DNA from: Eshraghiella sp964414835
GTDB taxonomy: Bacteria; Bacillota; Clostridia; Lachnospirales; Lachnospiraceae
NCBI GenBank assembly: GCA_964414835.1
Contig: CAYPWY010000008.1
Span: forward strand, 1-64,000
Reading direction: 5' to 3'
Length of the DNA: 64,000 bases
Numbering within the stretch: the first letter of the stretch is position 1; the number at the start of each line of letters is the position of its first letter. The notes under the pieces were generated by a model. It saw only the letters and a program-made list of their open reading frames with translations, did not search any database and had not been told where the DNA came from. Below, piece by piece: positions 52,153 through 61,205 of the stretch. The translations under genes were made by a program, and so were the position numbers.

Positions 52153-53241
52153 CTAAAATAATAAATCAAGATTTACTCTTTCAAAAATATCCAGCCTGCC
52201 TCCCCGTGTTGCATTAAAAACATTTACTCCGTGAGTATATGCATATTTTTTAACAGCCTCAAAAGACATTGTTGTAAGCTCCATCTGAGGAATTACATTG
52301 CATTCCAACTCAATTTTTCCAATTTCCTTTGGATAATCCTTCACAGCATCATCACGCTTAATTGAACCGTCAAGATTCAGCTCCACAGAGTAATGATTAT
52401 CCACGCCCAAATAGTATATATCCTTAAATCCCAGATAAACCGCTATCTGTGCTGCCATATAAAGTACGGTCTGTCCGTCATATACCCTTTCATCCGCAAA
52501 CTCAGAAAACTTAGGCAGATTAGGATAGAATTTTTCTTTTTCCACATGTACAAAATATGTCTTTTCATTATTTATAACAGCATCACACAATTCATCCTTT
52601 ATAGTGGATGATGTGAACAGATAATCACAATTATCAAGTATATACGGCAAATCCTGCTTTAATTTTTTGACTCTTTGAATATCATAAAAACAATAAAACG
52701 TCGGCCGCCATAAAAGCCGGTTAAACATTTTATAAATCCTGTTGCATCCGAATGTATATTCACCCTTAAGCATTTCCAAGTCATCAACAGTGAGGCTTCC
52801 GCCATTTCCTATTATAAAGCATCTTTTACCACTGTATTGATTCTTCAGTTTTCTTATTTTAGTGTTATGTATAAGACACCATTTGTGATATTCTTCAGTT
52901 TTCTTTTTCTGCCTTTTTTCATCTGCATCGTTAATATAATCGTGCATTCCAAAAACAACTATCTGTTCTTCTGATACACCAAAAGCCATGAGCTGTTCCC
53001 TGACAGCATTTACATGGTTGATTACTGTAATGACAAATGTCCCCAAGGGATATTGGGCTACGGCGTCCGCCGGAGAAATAATTTCCTTATCATACAACAT
53101 CTGCCCATGCTTACCCGGATTATTATCACAGAAACAAACGACAGGATTATATTCAAATTCCGACAATCGTTCATATAATCCCGTTCCTATATCCCCTACA
53201 CCAAAAATAATAATTTCCTGTTCTTTTGATATATCTCTCAT
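52153..53241 (-). CDS. DUF115/GT42-like transferase with N-terminal Rossmann-like domain
   Basis: 362 residues. Residues about 8-98 are the nucleotide-binding-like module EIIIFGVGDIGTGLYERL. Residues about 135-362 contain RCFIIGNGGSLTVDDLEML, YTFGCNRIYKMF and LYMAAQIAVYLGFKDIYYLG, then VDNHY. This pattern resembles MptE-like DUF115 proteins and bacterial GT42 sialyltransferases. With the CMP-sugar synthetase next door, it is a candidate CMP-sugar transferase; the functional link is inferred. Confidence 0.72.
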   Translation of the reverse strand: MRDISKEQEIIIFGVGDIGTGLYERLSEFEYNPVVCFCDNNPGKHGQMLYDKEIISPADAVAQYPLGTFVITVINHVNAVREQLMAFGVSEEQIVVFGMHDYINDADEKRQKKKTEEYHKWCLIHNTKIRKLKNQYSGKRCFIIGNGGSLTVDDLEMLKGEYTFGCNRIYKMFNRLLWRPTFYCFYDIQRVKKLKQDLPYILDNCDYLFTSSTIKDELCDAVINNEKTYFVHVEKEKFYPNLPKFSEFADERVYDGQTVLYMAAQIAVYLGFKDIYYLGVDNHYSVELNLDGSIKRDDAVKDYPKEIGKIELECNVIPQMELTTMSFEAVKKYAYTHGVNVFNATRGGRLDIFERVNLDLLF

Positions 53242-53250
53242 AATCTGTCC

Positions 53251-54351
53251 TCAAGATAAAATAATATCACAAATAGCATCAATAGTCTCTTGCTGCAAAT
53301 CTGCATAAATAGGAAGGGCAAGAACTTTTCTTGATGCTTCCAACGCAACCGGAGTATTTATAGTGTCAAATCTTCCTCGATAACATTCAAACTCGCTTGT
53401 CAACGGATAGAAGTATTTTCTTGTATTTATATCATTCCTTTTCAGCAGTTCATAAACCTCATCCCTGCTCTTACCGAACTTTTTCCAATCAATGAATATA
53501 GGAAAGTATGCATAGTTTGATTCTGTGTTTTCCTGTTTCACACGCATTGTAATTCCATCTATTCCTTCAAGCCTCTCCATATAATAATCTGTAACTTTCT
53601 TTCTCTTGCTAATCTCATCATCTATATGCCGAAGATTGCATATTCCCATGGCAGCTTGAAATTCATTCATCTTTGCATTGGCACCAATCGAATCTACTCT
53701 TTCCGGACCATGAATACCGAAATTTTTCAAATTATACAGCCGTTCTCCTATTTCCTTATTATGATATGCAACTGCCCCGCCTTCTATAGTATGAAAAACT
53801 TTTGTGGCATGAAAACTGAAAATAGATGCATCTCCATAATTTGCAATTCCTATATTATTCCTTTTAACACCAAAAGCATGGGCTGCATCATAAATCACTT
53901 TCAGACCGTGTTTTTTGGCAATCCTGTCTATTTCATCCACATTGCAGATGCTGCCGTACACATGTACAGGAATAATAGCCGTTGTCCGCGGAGTAATGAG
54001 ACTTTCCATTTTCTCCGTATCAATCGTATAGTCATATTTGTTTATATCGCAAAATACAGGTGTCAGACCGTTCCTTGTAATGGCATGTGTTGTCGATACA
54101 AATGTAAATGGTGTTGTTATTACCTCGCCTGTCAGCCCCAGCGCCTGAATCGCCATCTCCAGCGCCATATGTCCATTGGACATGAGAGAAATATTTTCCA
54201 CATCCAAATATTCCTCCAATTCTTTCGTCAACTCCTCATGCTTCTCGCCCATGTTTGTAAGCCATCTGTTTTCCCATAATGTTGATATTTCCTCTATATA
54301 CTCTTCCATTGAAGGCATTGATGACCGTGTCACATTTATTCTCTTATCCAT
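53251..54351 (-). CDS. DegT/DnrJ/EryC1-family sugar aminotransferase
   Basis: 366 residues. PLP-binding features are SNGHMALEMAIQALGL, TTPFTFVSTTHAITRNGL, IYDAAHAFGV and the Schiff-base lysine in SFHATKVFHTIEGGA. The C-terminal GRFDTINTPVALEASRKVLALP is also typical. It converts a 4-keto nucleotide sugar to the amino sugar, resembling VioA/FdtB-type enzymes. AGAAGGA precedes the ATG. Confidence 0.9.
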   Translation of the reverse strand: MDKRINVTRSSMPSMEEYIEEISTLWENRWLTNMGEKHEELTKELEEYLDVENISLMSNGHMALEMAIQALGLTGEVITTPFTFVSTTHAITRNGLTPVFCDINKYDYTIDTEKMESLITPRTTAIIPVHVYGSICNVDEIDRIAKKHGLKVIYDAAHAFGVKRNNIGIANYGDASIFSFHATKVFHTIEGGAVAYHNKEIGERLYNLKNFGIHGPERVDSIGANAKMNEFQAAMGICNLRHIDDEISKRKKVTDYYMERLEGIDGITMRVKQENTESNYAYFPIFIDWKKFGKSRDEVYELLKRNDINTRKYFYPLTSEFECYRGRFDTINTPVALEASRKVLALPIYADLQQETIDAICDIILS

Positions 54352-54355
54352 TGTT

Positions 54356-56932
54356 TTATCCTTCTAAATCAAATTGTCTGTGGCAAAGCCTGCCACAATC
54401 CGCATGTCCGTCTGCAATTTCGGAAAGGAACAGTTCCACCTGCTTTTCCGACTTTAGATTATCACTTGATGAAACCCACTCTATATAATTTGACAACCGG
54501 GTTCCGTTATTTTCATTATAGACGCACTGCATTGCCATCCCATTCGTTTTCCTGTCATTGAACATACCCCAAATACGGGATTTAAGGAAATCCTCGTTTT
54601 TCATTAAAAGCTGCTGTTTTTTTACTTCGCCTGTTTGTCCGTTTCTTATGTATAATGTTTTGTTCATCATCGAGAAATAATATATATTGTTTCCGTCACT
54701 GTGCGCCCACGAAATTTTTTGTTCACTGTAATCTTGAGAATTTTCACAAAAAACACCATTTTTCTCATATGAACTCATATTTTCAATTATCTCAATTTCT
54801 TCTTTTCCTTTTGCAATCCTGCCGATATGCTGTCCTTTAAATGGAAACAGCCATAGCTCATCATCATATTCACAGGTGTTAAAATATGCATTTTTTTCAC
54901 ATTGTTTTCCCGGTGTGACGATTTCAAGTGCGGTGTCTTTTTGATAATCATAACAGATAACATTTTCATCGTTTCTGGGAACCAGATAAATCTTGTTTCT
55001 GAATTTTTTCATTGAAATATAACAATTTTCATCTTTCCCTACTCTGTGAATCTGATATGACATATCATCCATATGAAATTCAAGCAATATATTTGCTCTG
55101 CCGCATGAAAGAAAACATATATTATCGTCCACTATAATATCTCTGTTCAGAATCGGGGCGTCTTCATTAATAAAAAAACTGCTTAATTCCTTGTAAATAT
55201 TATCGTAATATGTAATCTCATAATTTCCCAAATCCATGCACATAATTGCAGGTATTTGGGCTCCAAAACAGAACATTTTGCCATTGTATTCAGCCATAGC
55301 ATAAAATTTCTGACCGAATATTCCGTATGTTTCAACATGGATTTTTTGAAACTTCTCATTCTTTATATCATAAACAGCCATTTCTTCCGCTGCATATGGC
55401 GGAAAATATAATTTATCCTTATAGGCTATACATCTGCTATAACAATACCTCTTTTCAGATTTTTCATTCGGAAATTTTCCTTTCCACGTCAATTCATTAT
55501 GTTTAATATCATACTTAAAGAGACTATTGAACTCTATGGCACAGAACCACAAGTCTCCATTTTTATCAACATATGCATCCTCAAAAGATACATATCTATC
55601 CTTCAAGCTGCTTTCAATATTTAATAACTGCGTGTTCTCACGCATAATGGGCTTTCCGGTCAGACCATACAACGGTATCAGTGAGCCTCCGGTTCCATAA
55701 TACGCATCGCTGATTGCAATTGCGCGATGCAAGTCTGCCGTATCATCAAAAATTCCTTTTCCTTCTTTTTGAAAATTAATTTCCAGTTCAGTGTATTTCT
55801 GTAAAAGCTCAGGCAGCATGGATTTTACCGTGCCTTCACTCAATGGATGTGGTCTCCATAAAAGTACCACATCTTTATTCAAACTGAACAATTCAATAAC
55901 CTTTCTTATTTTTTCAATCTGCCCTTCTTTGTGTATAAGGAGTTCCTGCACTGATGTATTAAACAAAATCACTTTCTTTTTTGAATTGTCATCCCTGTAA
56001 ATCAGCTTTTTCCATGAGTCCGGCACGTCAAACTTATGCTGCTCTATATTCATAATCTTATCAATCTTAGGGCTGCCAAATACATAAAATTTATCTTTTG
56101 TAAAAGCACCTTTAAGACCATTTTCTCTTTCAAATTCAGAAAGCTCATCAAGATATGTCTGCTTTATTTTTTCAGTCTGCACTATTACCGCATCTGAATA
56201 TATAACACCCGGAAGAACACAAAAGTGTTTTTCCACATGATTCATTGTTATATAATATGGAACATATACTACTTTATCAACATACTTTTTCAAATTCTTA
56301 GTATGGAAATTCTGATGAACACAGGTTACTTTATTCCATGAATCATAAGGATTATGTATATACGCAACATCAGGTCTTCTTTCTTCAGGATTATAAACTT
56401 TCCAGTTTTCTGTTTTTACATACTTGGGGAATTTATCCCCCTCATAATAAATATTTCCTAAATTTCCATCAGCATTTTTATCATAATACGGAATAGGCAC
56501 CACATAGGTTTCGCAATTTTTATCTTTTTGAGCCTCATCCCATATGCTCTCCATTGAATCCCACATTGATGCCTTATATGGGAAAAACACTATTTCCTTT
56601 TTATCAGCGGGTATTGTACGTCTGATTTTATCTGAAATCATTGCCAATTGAGCTTTTATCGTTTCGGCTCTGTTTCTGAGCTGCGCATCATTTCCAAGTT
56701 CAATGCTCATCTGATATAAATTTTCACAATAATCCTCCAGCAGAACCACAATTTCCATTCCGCTTGTCCCGCAGGTTTCCAAATAGTTTCCCATAAGAAT
56801 CGCTGATTCCTGGCACTTAGACAGCAAATCCATAGCAGAAGAAAGCATTTCTCCCTGTCCATTAATAACTTCATTTACTTTTTCCATTAAGGTTATTGCA
56901 GACAACAACTCTTTCTTCTTATATTTTTTCAT
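54356..56932 (-). CDS. CDP-glycerol-transferase-like GT-B protein fused to a C-terminal repeat (propeller-like) domain
   Basis: 858 residues. Residues 1-105 are a helical N-terminus. Residues about 110-445 resemble the CDP-glycerol:poly(glycerophosphate) glycerophosphotransferase fold (EIVFFPYKASMWDSMESI, YVPYYITMNHVEKHF, FYVFGSPKIDKIM, VVLLWRPHPLSEGTVKSML, SDAYYGTGGSLIPLYGLTGK). Residues about 455-850 are repeated beta motifs (DLWFCAIEFNSLFKYDI, KLYFPPYAAEEMAVYDI, KMFCFGAQIPAIMCMDL, KIYLVPRNDENVICYDY, ELWLFPFKGQHIGRI) like a beta-propeller. The propeller fusion is unusual. Adjacent to a CDP-alditol-type cytidylyltransferase gene. Confidence 0.78.
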   Translation of the reverse strand: MKKYKKKELLSAITLMEKVNEVINGQGEMLSSAMDLLSKCQESAILMGNYLETCGTSGMEIVVLLEDYCENLYQMSIELGNDAQLRNRAETIKAQLAMISDKIRRTIPADKKEIVFFPYKASMWDSMESIWDEAQKDKNCETYVVPIPYYDKNADGNLGNIYYEGDKFPKYVKTENWKVYNPEERRPDVAYIHNPYDSWNKVTCVHQNFHTKNLKKYVDKVVYVPYYITMNHVEKHFCVLPGVIYSDAVIVQTEKIKQTYLDELSEFERENGLKGAFTKDKFYVFGSPKIDKIMNIEQHKFDVPDSWKKLIYRDDNSKKKVILFNTSVQELLIHKEGQIEKIRKVIELFSLNKDVVLLWRPHPLSEGTVKSMLPELLQKYTELEINFQKEGKGIFDDTADLHRAIAISDAYYGTGGSLIPLYGLTGKPIMRENTQLLNIESSLKDRYVSFEDAYVDKNGDLWFCAIEFNSLFKYDIKHNELTWKGKFPNEKSEKRYCYSRCIAYKDKLYFPPYAAEEMAVYDIKNEKFQKIHVETYGIFGQKFYAMAEYNGKMFCFGAQIPAIMCMDLGNYEITYYDNIYKELSSFFINEDAPILNRDIIVDDNICFLSCGRANILLEFHMDDMSYQIHRVGKDENCYISMKKFRNKIYLVPRNDENVICYDYQKDTALEIVTPGKQCEKNAYFNTCEYDDELWLFPFKGQHIGRIAKGKEEIEIIENMSSYEKNGVFCENSQDYSEQKISWAHSDGNNIYYFSMMNKTLYIRNGQTGEVKKQQLLMKNEDFLKSRIWGMFNDRKTNGMAMQCVYNENNGTRLSNYIEWVSSSDNLKSEKQVELFLSEIADGHADCGRLCHRQFDLEG

Positions 56933-56941
56933 ATCCCATCC

Positions 56942-57658
56942 TTATATTCCGAGAATCTGCTGATTTTCCGTAGCCTCATACAAGGCTCTGAAAATATAAA
57001 AATCCGCAGGATCTGTAATTTTTATATTGTTTTTTACACTTGGTATAATATGCATAGGCACATTATACATGCTTAATAAATGTGCAGAGTCAATTGAACG
57101 ATGGCCATTCTTTCTTGCAGTTTCATATAGATTCAGTATATCTGTATAATAAAATGACTGCGGTGCTTTTGCTACATATAACATGTTCCTGTCCGGAACC
57201 GAATCAACATTAACACCATCTTTACTTTTCAGAACACTTTCTCTTGCCGGTTCAACAGTAATGGCATTTCTGTGTCTGACTACGGCTTCAATGTTTTGAG
57301 TAATCAACTCCTCCGTTATCAGCGGCCTTACCCCGTCATGAATCAATACAATATCATCTTCTCCGCATGTCTCTTTCATTGCTGCCAATCCATTATAAAT
57401 TGAATCATGACCTGTTTCTCCACCCGGAACAATTTTGGAAACTTTAGAAATACCATAACGTTTCAAAAGCCCCTTCAATTCATCAATCCAATCCTGTAAA
57501 CAAACTATAACTATATTATCAACCTTTTCATGATATTCAAAATGTTCAATCGTATAAATAATAACAGGCTTGCCATGCAACTCTAAAAATTGTTTCGGCT
57601 TAGACCTTGTATTCATTCTCCGACCTGTTCCTCCTGCAAATATAAGAGCATTTACCAT
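56942..57658 (-). CDS. IspD/TarI-like cytidylyltransferase
   Basis: 238 residues from the ATG at 57658, which follows GGAGG; an upstream in-frame start is less likely. Motifs are ALIFAGGTGRRMNTRSKPKQ, VIIYTIEHFEYH, IHDGVRPLITEELI and ITVEPARESVLK, then NNIKITDPADFYIF. The family transfers CMP to sugar-alcohol phosphates (MEP in IspD, ribitol-5-phosphate in TarI/Bcs1). The next gene is a CDP-glycerol-transferase-like enzyme, so a CDP-alditol product is more likely than isoprenoid synthesis. First gene of the operon. Confidence 0.83.
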   Translation of the reverse strand: MVNALIFAGGTGRRMNTRSKPKQFLELHGKPVIIYTIEHFEYHEKVDNIVIVCLQDWIDELKGLLKRYGISKVSKIVPGGETGHDSIYNGLAAMKETCGEDDIVLIHDGVRPLITEELITQNIEAVVRHRNAITVEPARESVLKSKDGVNVDSVPDRNMLYVAKAPQSFYYTDILNLYETARKNGHRSIDSAHLLSMYNVPMHIIPSVKNNIKITDPADFYIFRALYEATENQQILGI

Positions 57659-57908
57659 ATTTGTTCCTCCATATAAAAACGTTATTTTCCCGGCAATATC
57701 GGATTTTTCATCTGTATGCACATGCAGTTCAATGGCTACCCATATATTATGTATTATATCGTCATATTTTGCTAAAATCAACATACTGCCATACCACAGC
57801 CATGCATTTTTATGCCAATTATTATATATTAATTTTATTTATGATGCTGCATCCGGAATTGTATGATTTTTGATGTTTTATCAAATGGTACATACATAGC
57901 AGTATCAA
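57659..57908 (-). other. Intergenic promoter region of the glycan operon
   Basis: No gene evident. On the minus strand a TATAAT lies at 57821-57826 with no good -35 partner, giving a leader of about 155 bases before the cytidylyltransferase gene. Confidence 0.4.
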
Positions 57909-60281
57909 TCATTTAATCTTCCGGATTTTCCCCACAGCCAGATATAGTATCATATATAATACTCCAGCTGCCGCTGCACCACAAGGGAGAAGTATCATAG
58001 CTGTCCGTGACAGCTTTTCCAATATGAACAATTCGCTTAAAAAAGCACAGCAGAAAGCTATTCCCGCAAAATTCACAAGCAGTATTGCAACTCTGTATTT
58101 GTTAAGAGGCATCGATATTCTGGCTAACACAAGCAGTCCCACGATTGCGAGTATCAGGGTCGCCACAGTAGCGGTTTCGCCGGCGGGCAGATCAAGCCTT
58201 GCGCCAAGATACACCACTGACCATACCGCCAGCATATCCGTAATTCCCGCCGGAAGCGCTCGCATAAGTACATTCTTTATAAATTTTCCTTTAATAATAT
58301 TGTGATTCGGCTCCAATGCCAGCAGAAATCCCGGTATTCCTATTGTAAATGCTCCGATGAGCGTCACCTGCGTAGGCTGCAACGGATATTTTACCGCAAA
58401 TGCCACCGAAAATACCGCCAGCAAAAAAGAAAAAATGTTTTTTACAAGGAAAAGGCTTGCGGAGCGTTCAATATTGTTGACTGTCCTGCGCCCCTCCAGA
58501 ACCACCTGAGGCATTCTTGAAAAGTCCGAATCCAGCAATACAACCTGTGCGCTCTGTGCCGCCGCTTCGCTTCCGGAAGCCATGGCAACACTGCAGTCAG
58601 CATCCTTAAGCGCAAGCACATCATTAACTCCGTCACCTGTCATCGCCACTGTATTGCCAAGCTCCTTTAAGAGCCTGACAAACGTTCTTTTCTGGTCAGG
58701 CGTAACTCTGCCGAAAACAGTGTAATGTTCAAGCGCTGTTTTCATATCTTCCTCTTGGGTAAGCGTTGCTGCATCTATGTAATTATCGGCTCCGTAAATT
58801 CCAGCCTCTGATGCAACTCTTGATACTGTCACAGGATTATCACCGGAAATAACCTTTATTGCCACTCCCTGTTCCTCAAAGTATGCAAAGGTTTCCCTTG
58901 CGTTTGCCCTTATAGGATTGGTAAGATTTATATATGCCAGCGGTTCTGTTTCTCCTTGAAGCGCTTTGCCGTCAGGCTCACCGTTATACTTTGCAAACAC
59001 AAGCGTGCGGAGTCCTTTTCCCGCAAATTCTTCAACAGCCCCGGCATGGCTCTGATATTTTTCCCTTAAAATACACTCAGGCGCCCCAAGCACATACGCA
59101 CCCTCGTCAAAAATAACGCCGCTGTATTTACATACCGATGAGAACGGAATCACCTTGGCAGGTATACGCCCCTTTTTTTCAGTAAAATAGGATTTTATGG
59201 CAGTCATTGTTATGTTATCCTCGGACATTGCTGCAGCAAAATCACCCATAAGGAGCCGTAAGTTTTCGGTTTCGCTTTTTCTATTGCCGTCTGTGGATAT
59301 GACACTATGCACAATCATTGTATTGTCAGTAATCGTTCCTGTTTTATCCACGCAAAGTACATTAACTCTGGCAAGAGTTTCAATACTTTTCATATTGTGA
59401 AGCAGAACCTTATTCTGAGCCAGTCTCATTGCGCTTAACGCCAGCGCTACCGTTGCCAGCAGATACAAACCTTCCGGTATCATACCGATAACGGCTGCAA
59501 CCATAGACACCACACTGTCCCTGAATGTGAGACTGTTAAAACAATAGCTTTGTACAAATAAAATAATACCGATAGGAATTATAATAATTCCCACCCACTT
59601 TACCAAAGCGTTCAGCGAACGTATCATCTCAGACTGTTCCTTGCTGCTCATGGACTTGGCTTCCATTATCAGTCCCGATATATATGAATCTTCACCAACA
59701 GCATCAAGCCTTGCATAGCACCGGCCTGATACTACAATACTGCCTGACATCAGTTTATCACCGGAACGTTTCACTATCTCATCAGCCTCTCCGGTAAGCA
59801 GCGATTCGTTGACTTTAATCTCGCCATGGACAACTATTGCATCTGCACATATCTGATTGCCGGCTTTTAAAAAAACAATGTCGTCAAGCACCAATTCTTC
59901 TGATGGAATCTTCACCGCATTTCCGTTCCGAACTACCATTGAGTGGGGCGCATTGAGCATATTCATCTTATCAAGTACACGCTTTGAGCGTATTTCCTGA
60001 GCGATTCCCACAATCGTATTGCATATAATTACCGGAAGAAAAGTCAGACTTTTATAAGACTGTACAATACACAAAAGCACAGCGATTATCACAAAAATCA
60101 TATTGAAATATGTAAAAACATTATCCCTTACAATATCAAGATTGGTCTTCATGGGAGGCTTCACTGCCGCATTGGTGTATCCACAGGCACAGTGTTCCTG
60201 AACTTGCGAACTGCTAAGTCCAACCTTATATTCAGGGGAATACCTTATCAGATTCCTGACATCTCTTATTGGTTTATGCAT
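57909..60281 (-). CDS. Cation-transporting P-type ATPase (P2-like)
   Basis: 790 residues from the ATG at 60281 (AGGAG six bases upstream). It has the actuator loop VNESLLTGEADEI, membrane helix 4 with MIPEGLYLLATVAL, the phosphorylation site LCVDKTGTIT, and the P-domain hinge MTGDGVNDVLALKDADCSVAMASGS. About ten membrane helices, with the last group in the C-terminal 200 residues. The IPEGL motif fits Ca/Mn/Na-type P2 pumps, but the ion cannot be read from sequence. The unusually structured 5' leader suggests ion- or metabolite-responsive control. Confidence 0.88.
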   Translation of the reverse strand: MHKPIRDVRNLIRYSPEYKVGLSSSQVQEHCACGYTNAAVKPPMKTNLDIVRDNVFTYFNMIFVIIAVLLCIVQSYKSLTFLPVIICNTIVGIAQEIRSKRVLDKMNMLNAPHSMVVRNGNAVKIPSEELVLDDIVFLKAGNQICADAIVVHGEIKVNESLLTGEADEIVKRSGDKLMSGSIVVSGRCYARLDAVGEDSYISGLIMEAKSMSSKEQSEMIRSLNALVKWVGIIIIPIGIILFVQSYCFNSLTFRDSVVSMVAAVIGMIPEGLYLLATVALALSAMRLAQNKVLLHNMKSIETLARVNVLCVDKTGTITDNTMIVHSVISTDGNRKSETENLRLLMGDFAAAMSEDNITMTAIKSYFTEKKGRIPAKVIPFSSVCKYSGVIFDEGAYVLGAPECILREKYQSHAGAVEEFAGKGLRTLVFAKYNGEPDGKALQGETEPLAYINLTNPIRANARETFAYFEEQGVAIKVISGDNPVTVSRVASEAGIYGADNYIDAATLTQEEDMKTALEHYTVFGRVTPDQKRTFVRLLKELGNTVAMTGDGVNDVLALKDADCSVAMASGSEAAAQSAQVVLLDSDFSRMPQVVLEGRRTVNNIERSASLFLVKNIFSFLLAVFSVAFAVKYPLQPTQVTLIGAFTIGIPGFLLALEPNHNIIKGKFIKNVLMRALPAGITDMLAVWSVVYLGARLDLPAGETATVATLILAIVGLLVLARISMPLNKYRVAILLVNFAGIAFCCAFLSELFILEKLSRTAMILLPCGAAAAGVLYMILYLAVGKIRKIK

Positions 60282-60474
60282 ATATATCTCCTGTTCATGT
60301 TGATGCCTGCCCTTGCAGCATCGTTTCCGGACGCAATGGCGGTCAATTCCGCTCATTGCTTAACCTGCCGACACTTTACTAAGCGGCGGCAACGGCAGGG
60401 AATCTTTCCCCAATGCTGCGCTCATTGGCAGAAATGACCGTCAATACCCACTTGACGGTGCGCCCTATAAATAG
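60282..60474 (-). other. Highly structured leader of the P-type ATPase gene
   Basis: Minus strand, in order: ACCGTCAA/TTGACGGT hairpin (60437-60459), CCAATG/CATTGG hairpin, GGGGAA/TTCCC hairpin, CCTGCCG...CGGCAGG arm, a GCAATG-GCGG/CCGC-ATTGC hairpin, and GATGC...GCATC near the ribosome site. About 190 bases with at least six consecutive stems. It matches no riboswitch class I can name. Confidence 0.55.
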
Positions 60475-60509
60475 AAAAAGAGCTGCCGGGCAAGTCACAC
60501 TGCTCTTTT
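60475..60509 (-). terminator. Terminator of upp
   Basis: Minus strand AAAAGAGC...GCTCTTTTTC, stem about 8 bp with an 18-base loop, 20 bases past the upp stop. Confidence 0.65.
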
Positions 60510-60528
60510 CTTTAATATCTGCACTTCT

Positions 60529-61170
60529 TTATTTCGTGCCGAATATCCTGTCTCCCGCATCTCCGAGACCTGGGCAGATGTAGGCATTTTCGTTGAGACA
60601 TTCATCAAGATGTCCGCAGTAGATGTCAATATCAGGATGGGCGTCTGTAAGACGTTTCAGTCCTTCCGGTGCAGCAATAATACACATAAAGGTTATATCC
60701 TTGCCACCCCTCTGTTTTATAAAGTCTATGGCTGCCACTGCCGAACCGCCTGTTGCAAGCATGGGGTCGCACACAATGATTTTACGCTGGTCTATAGGAT
60801 TAGGAAGCTTACAGTAATATTCATGTGGTTCATGGGTCTCCTCATCACGGTACAGTCCTATATGTCCTACCTTTGCGGCAGGTATAAGTGTCAAAAGTCC
60901 GCCTACCATTCCCAGTCCTGCTCTCAGAATAGGAACTATGGCAGGCTTTTTACCTGCTATAATAGGGCTCTGCGTCTCCTGAATAGGCGTCTTTACATTG
61001 ATATATTCCAAAGGAAGATTCCTTAATGCCTCATATCCCATAAGCACCGCTATTTCCTCAATAAGCTTACGAAATTCATTGGTTCCCGTACACTCCATAC
61101 GAAGCATTGTAATTTTATGCTGAATCAAAGGGTGTTCCATAATTGTAATTCTTTCATTTCCGTTGTACAT
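60529..61170 (-). CDS. upp: Uracil phosphoribosyltransferase
   Basis: 213 residues, the normal Upp length. Motifs are HPLIQHKITMLRMECTGTNE, VPILRAGLGMVGG, the PRPP-binding VCDPMLATGGSAVAAIDFI, and the C-terminal YICPGLGDAGDRIFGT uracil-binding segment. It salvages uracil with PRPP to give UMP. AAAGGAAA precedes the ATG. Monocistronic, with its own promoter and terminator. Confidence 0.96.
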   Translation of the reverse strand: MYNGNERITIMEHPLIQHKITMLRMECTGTNEFRKLIEEIAVLMGYEALRNLPLEYINVKTPIQETQSPIIAGKKPAIVPILRAGLGMVGGLLTLIPAAKVGHIGLYRDEETHEPHEYYCKLPNPIDQRKIIVCDPMLATGGSAVAAIDFIKQRGGKDITFMCIIAAPEGLKRLTDAHPDIDIYCGHLDECLNENAYICPGLGDAGDRIFGTK

Positions 61171-61205
61171 AATGTATTTCCTTTCGTGCAGTTTTCTTGA
61201 TACTA

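Noticed and set aside
53626..54279. 217-codon plus-strand frame opposite the DegT aminotransferase
   Set aside because: Antisense of a clear PLP enzyme; composition is Cys/His/Tyr-rich as expected for a shadow frame.
56942..57658. IspD of the isoprenoid pathway
   Set aside because: Sequence alone does not exclude it, but no MEP-pathway gene is near and the next gene is CDP-glycerol-transferase-like, so a CDP-alditol role is preferred.
60282..60474. Manganese (yybP-ykoY), cobalamin or M-box riboswitch before the P-type ATPase
   Set aside because: Some motifs look vaguely similar but the conserved cores of those classes are not present; kept as an unclassified structured leader.
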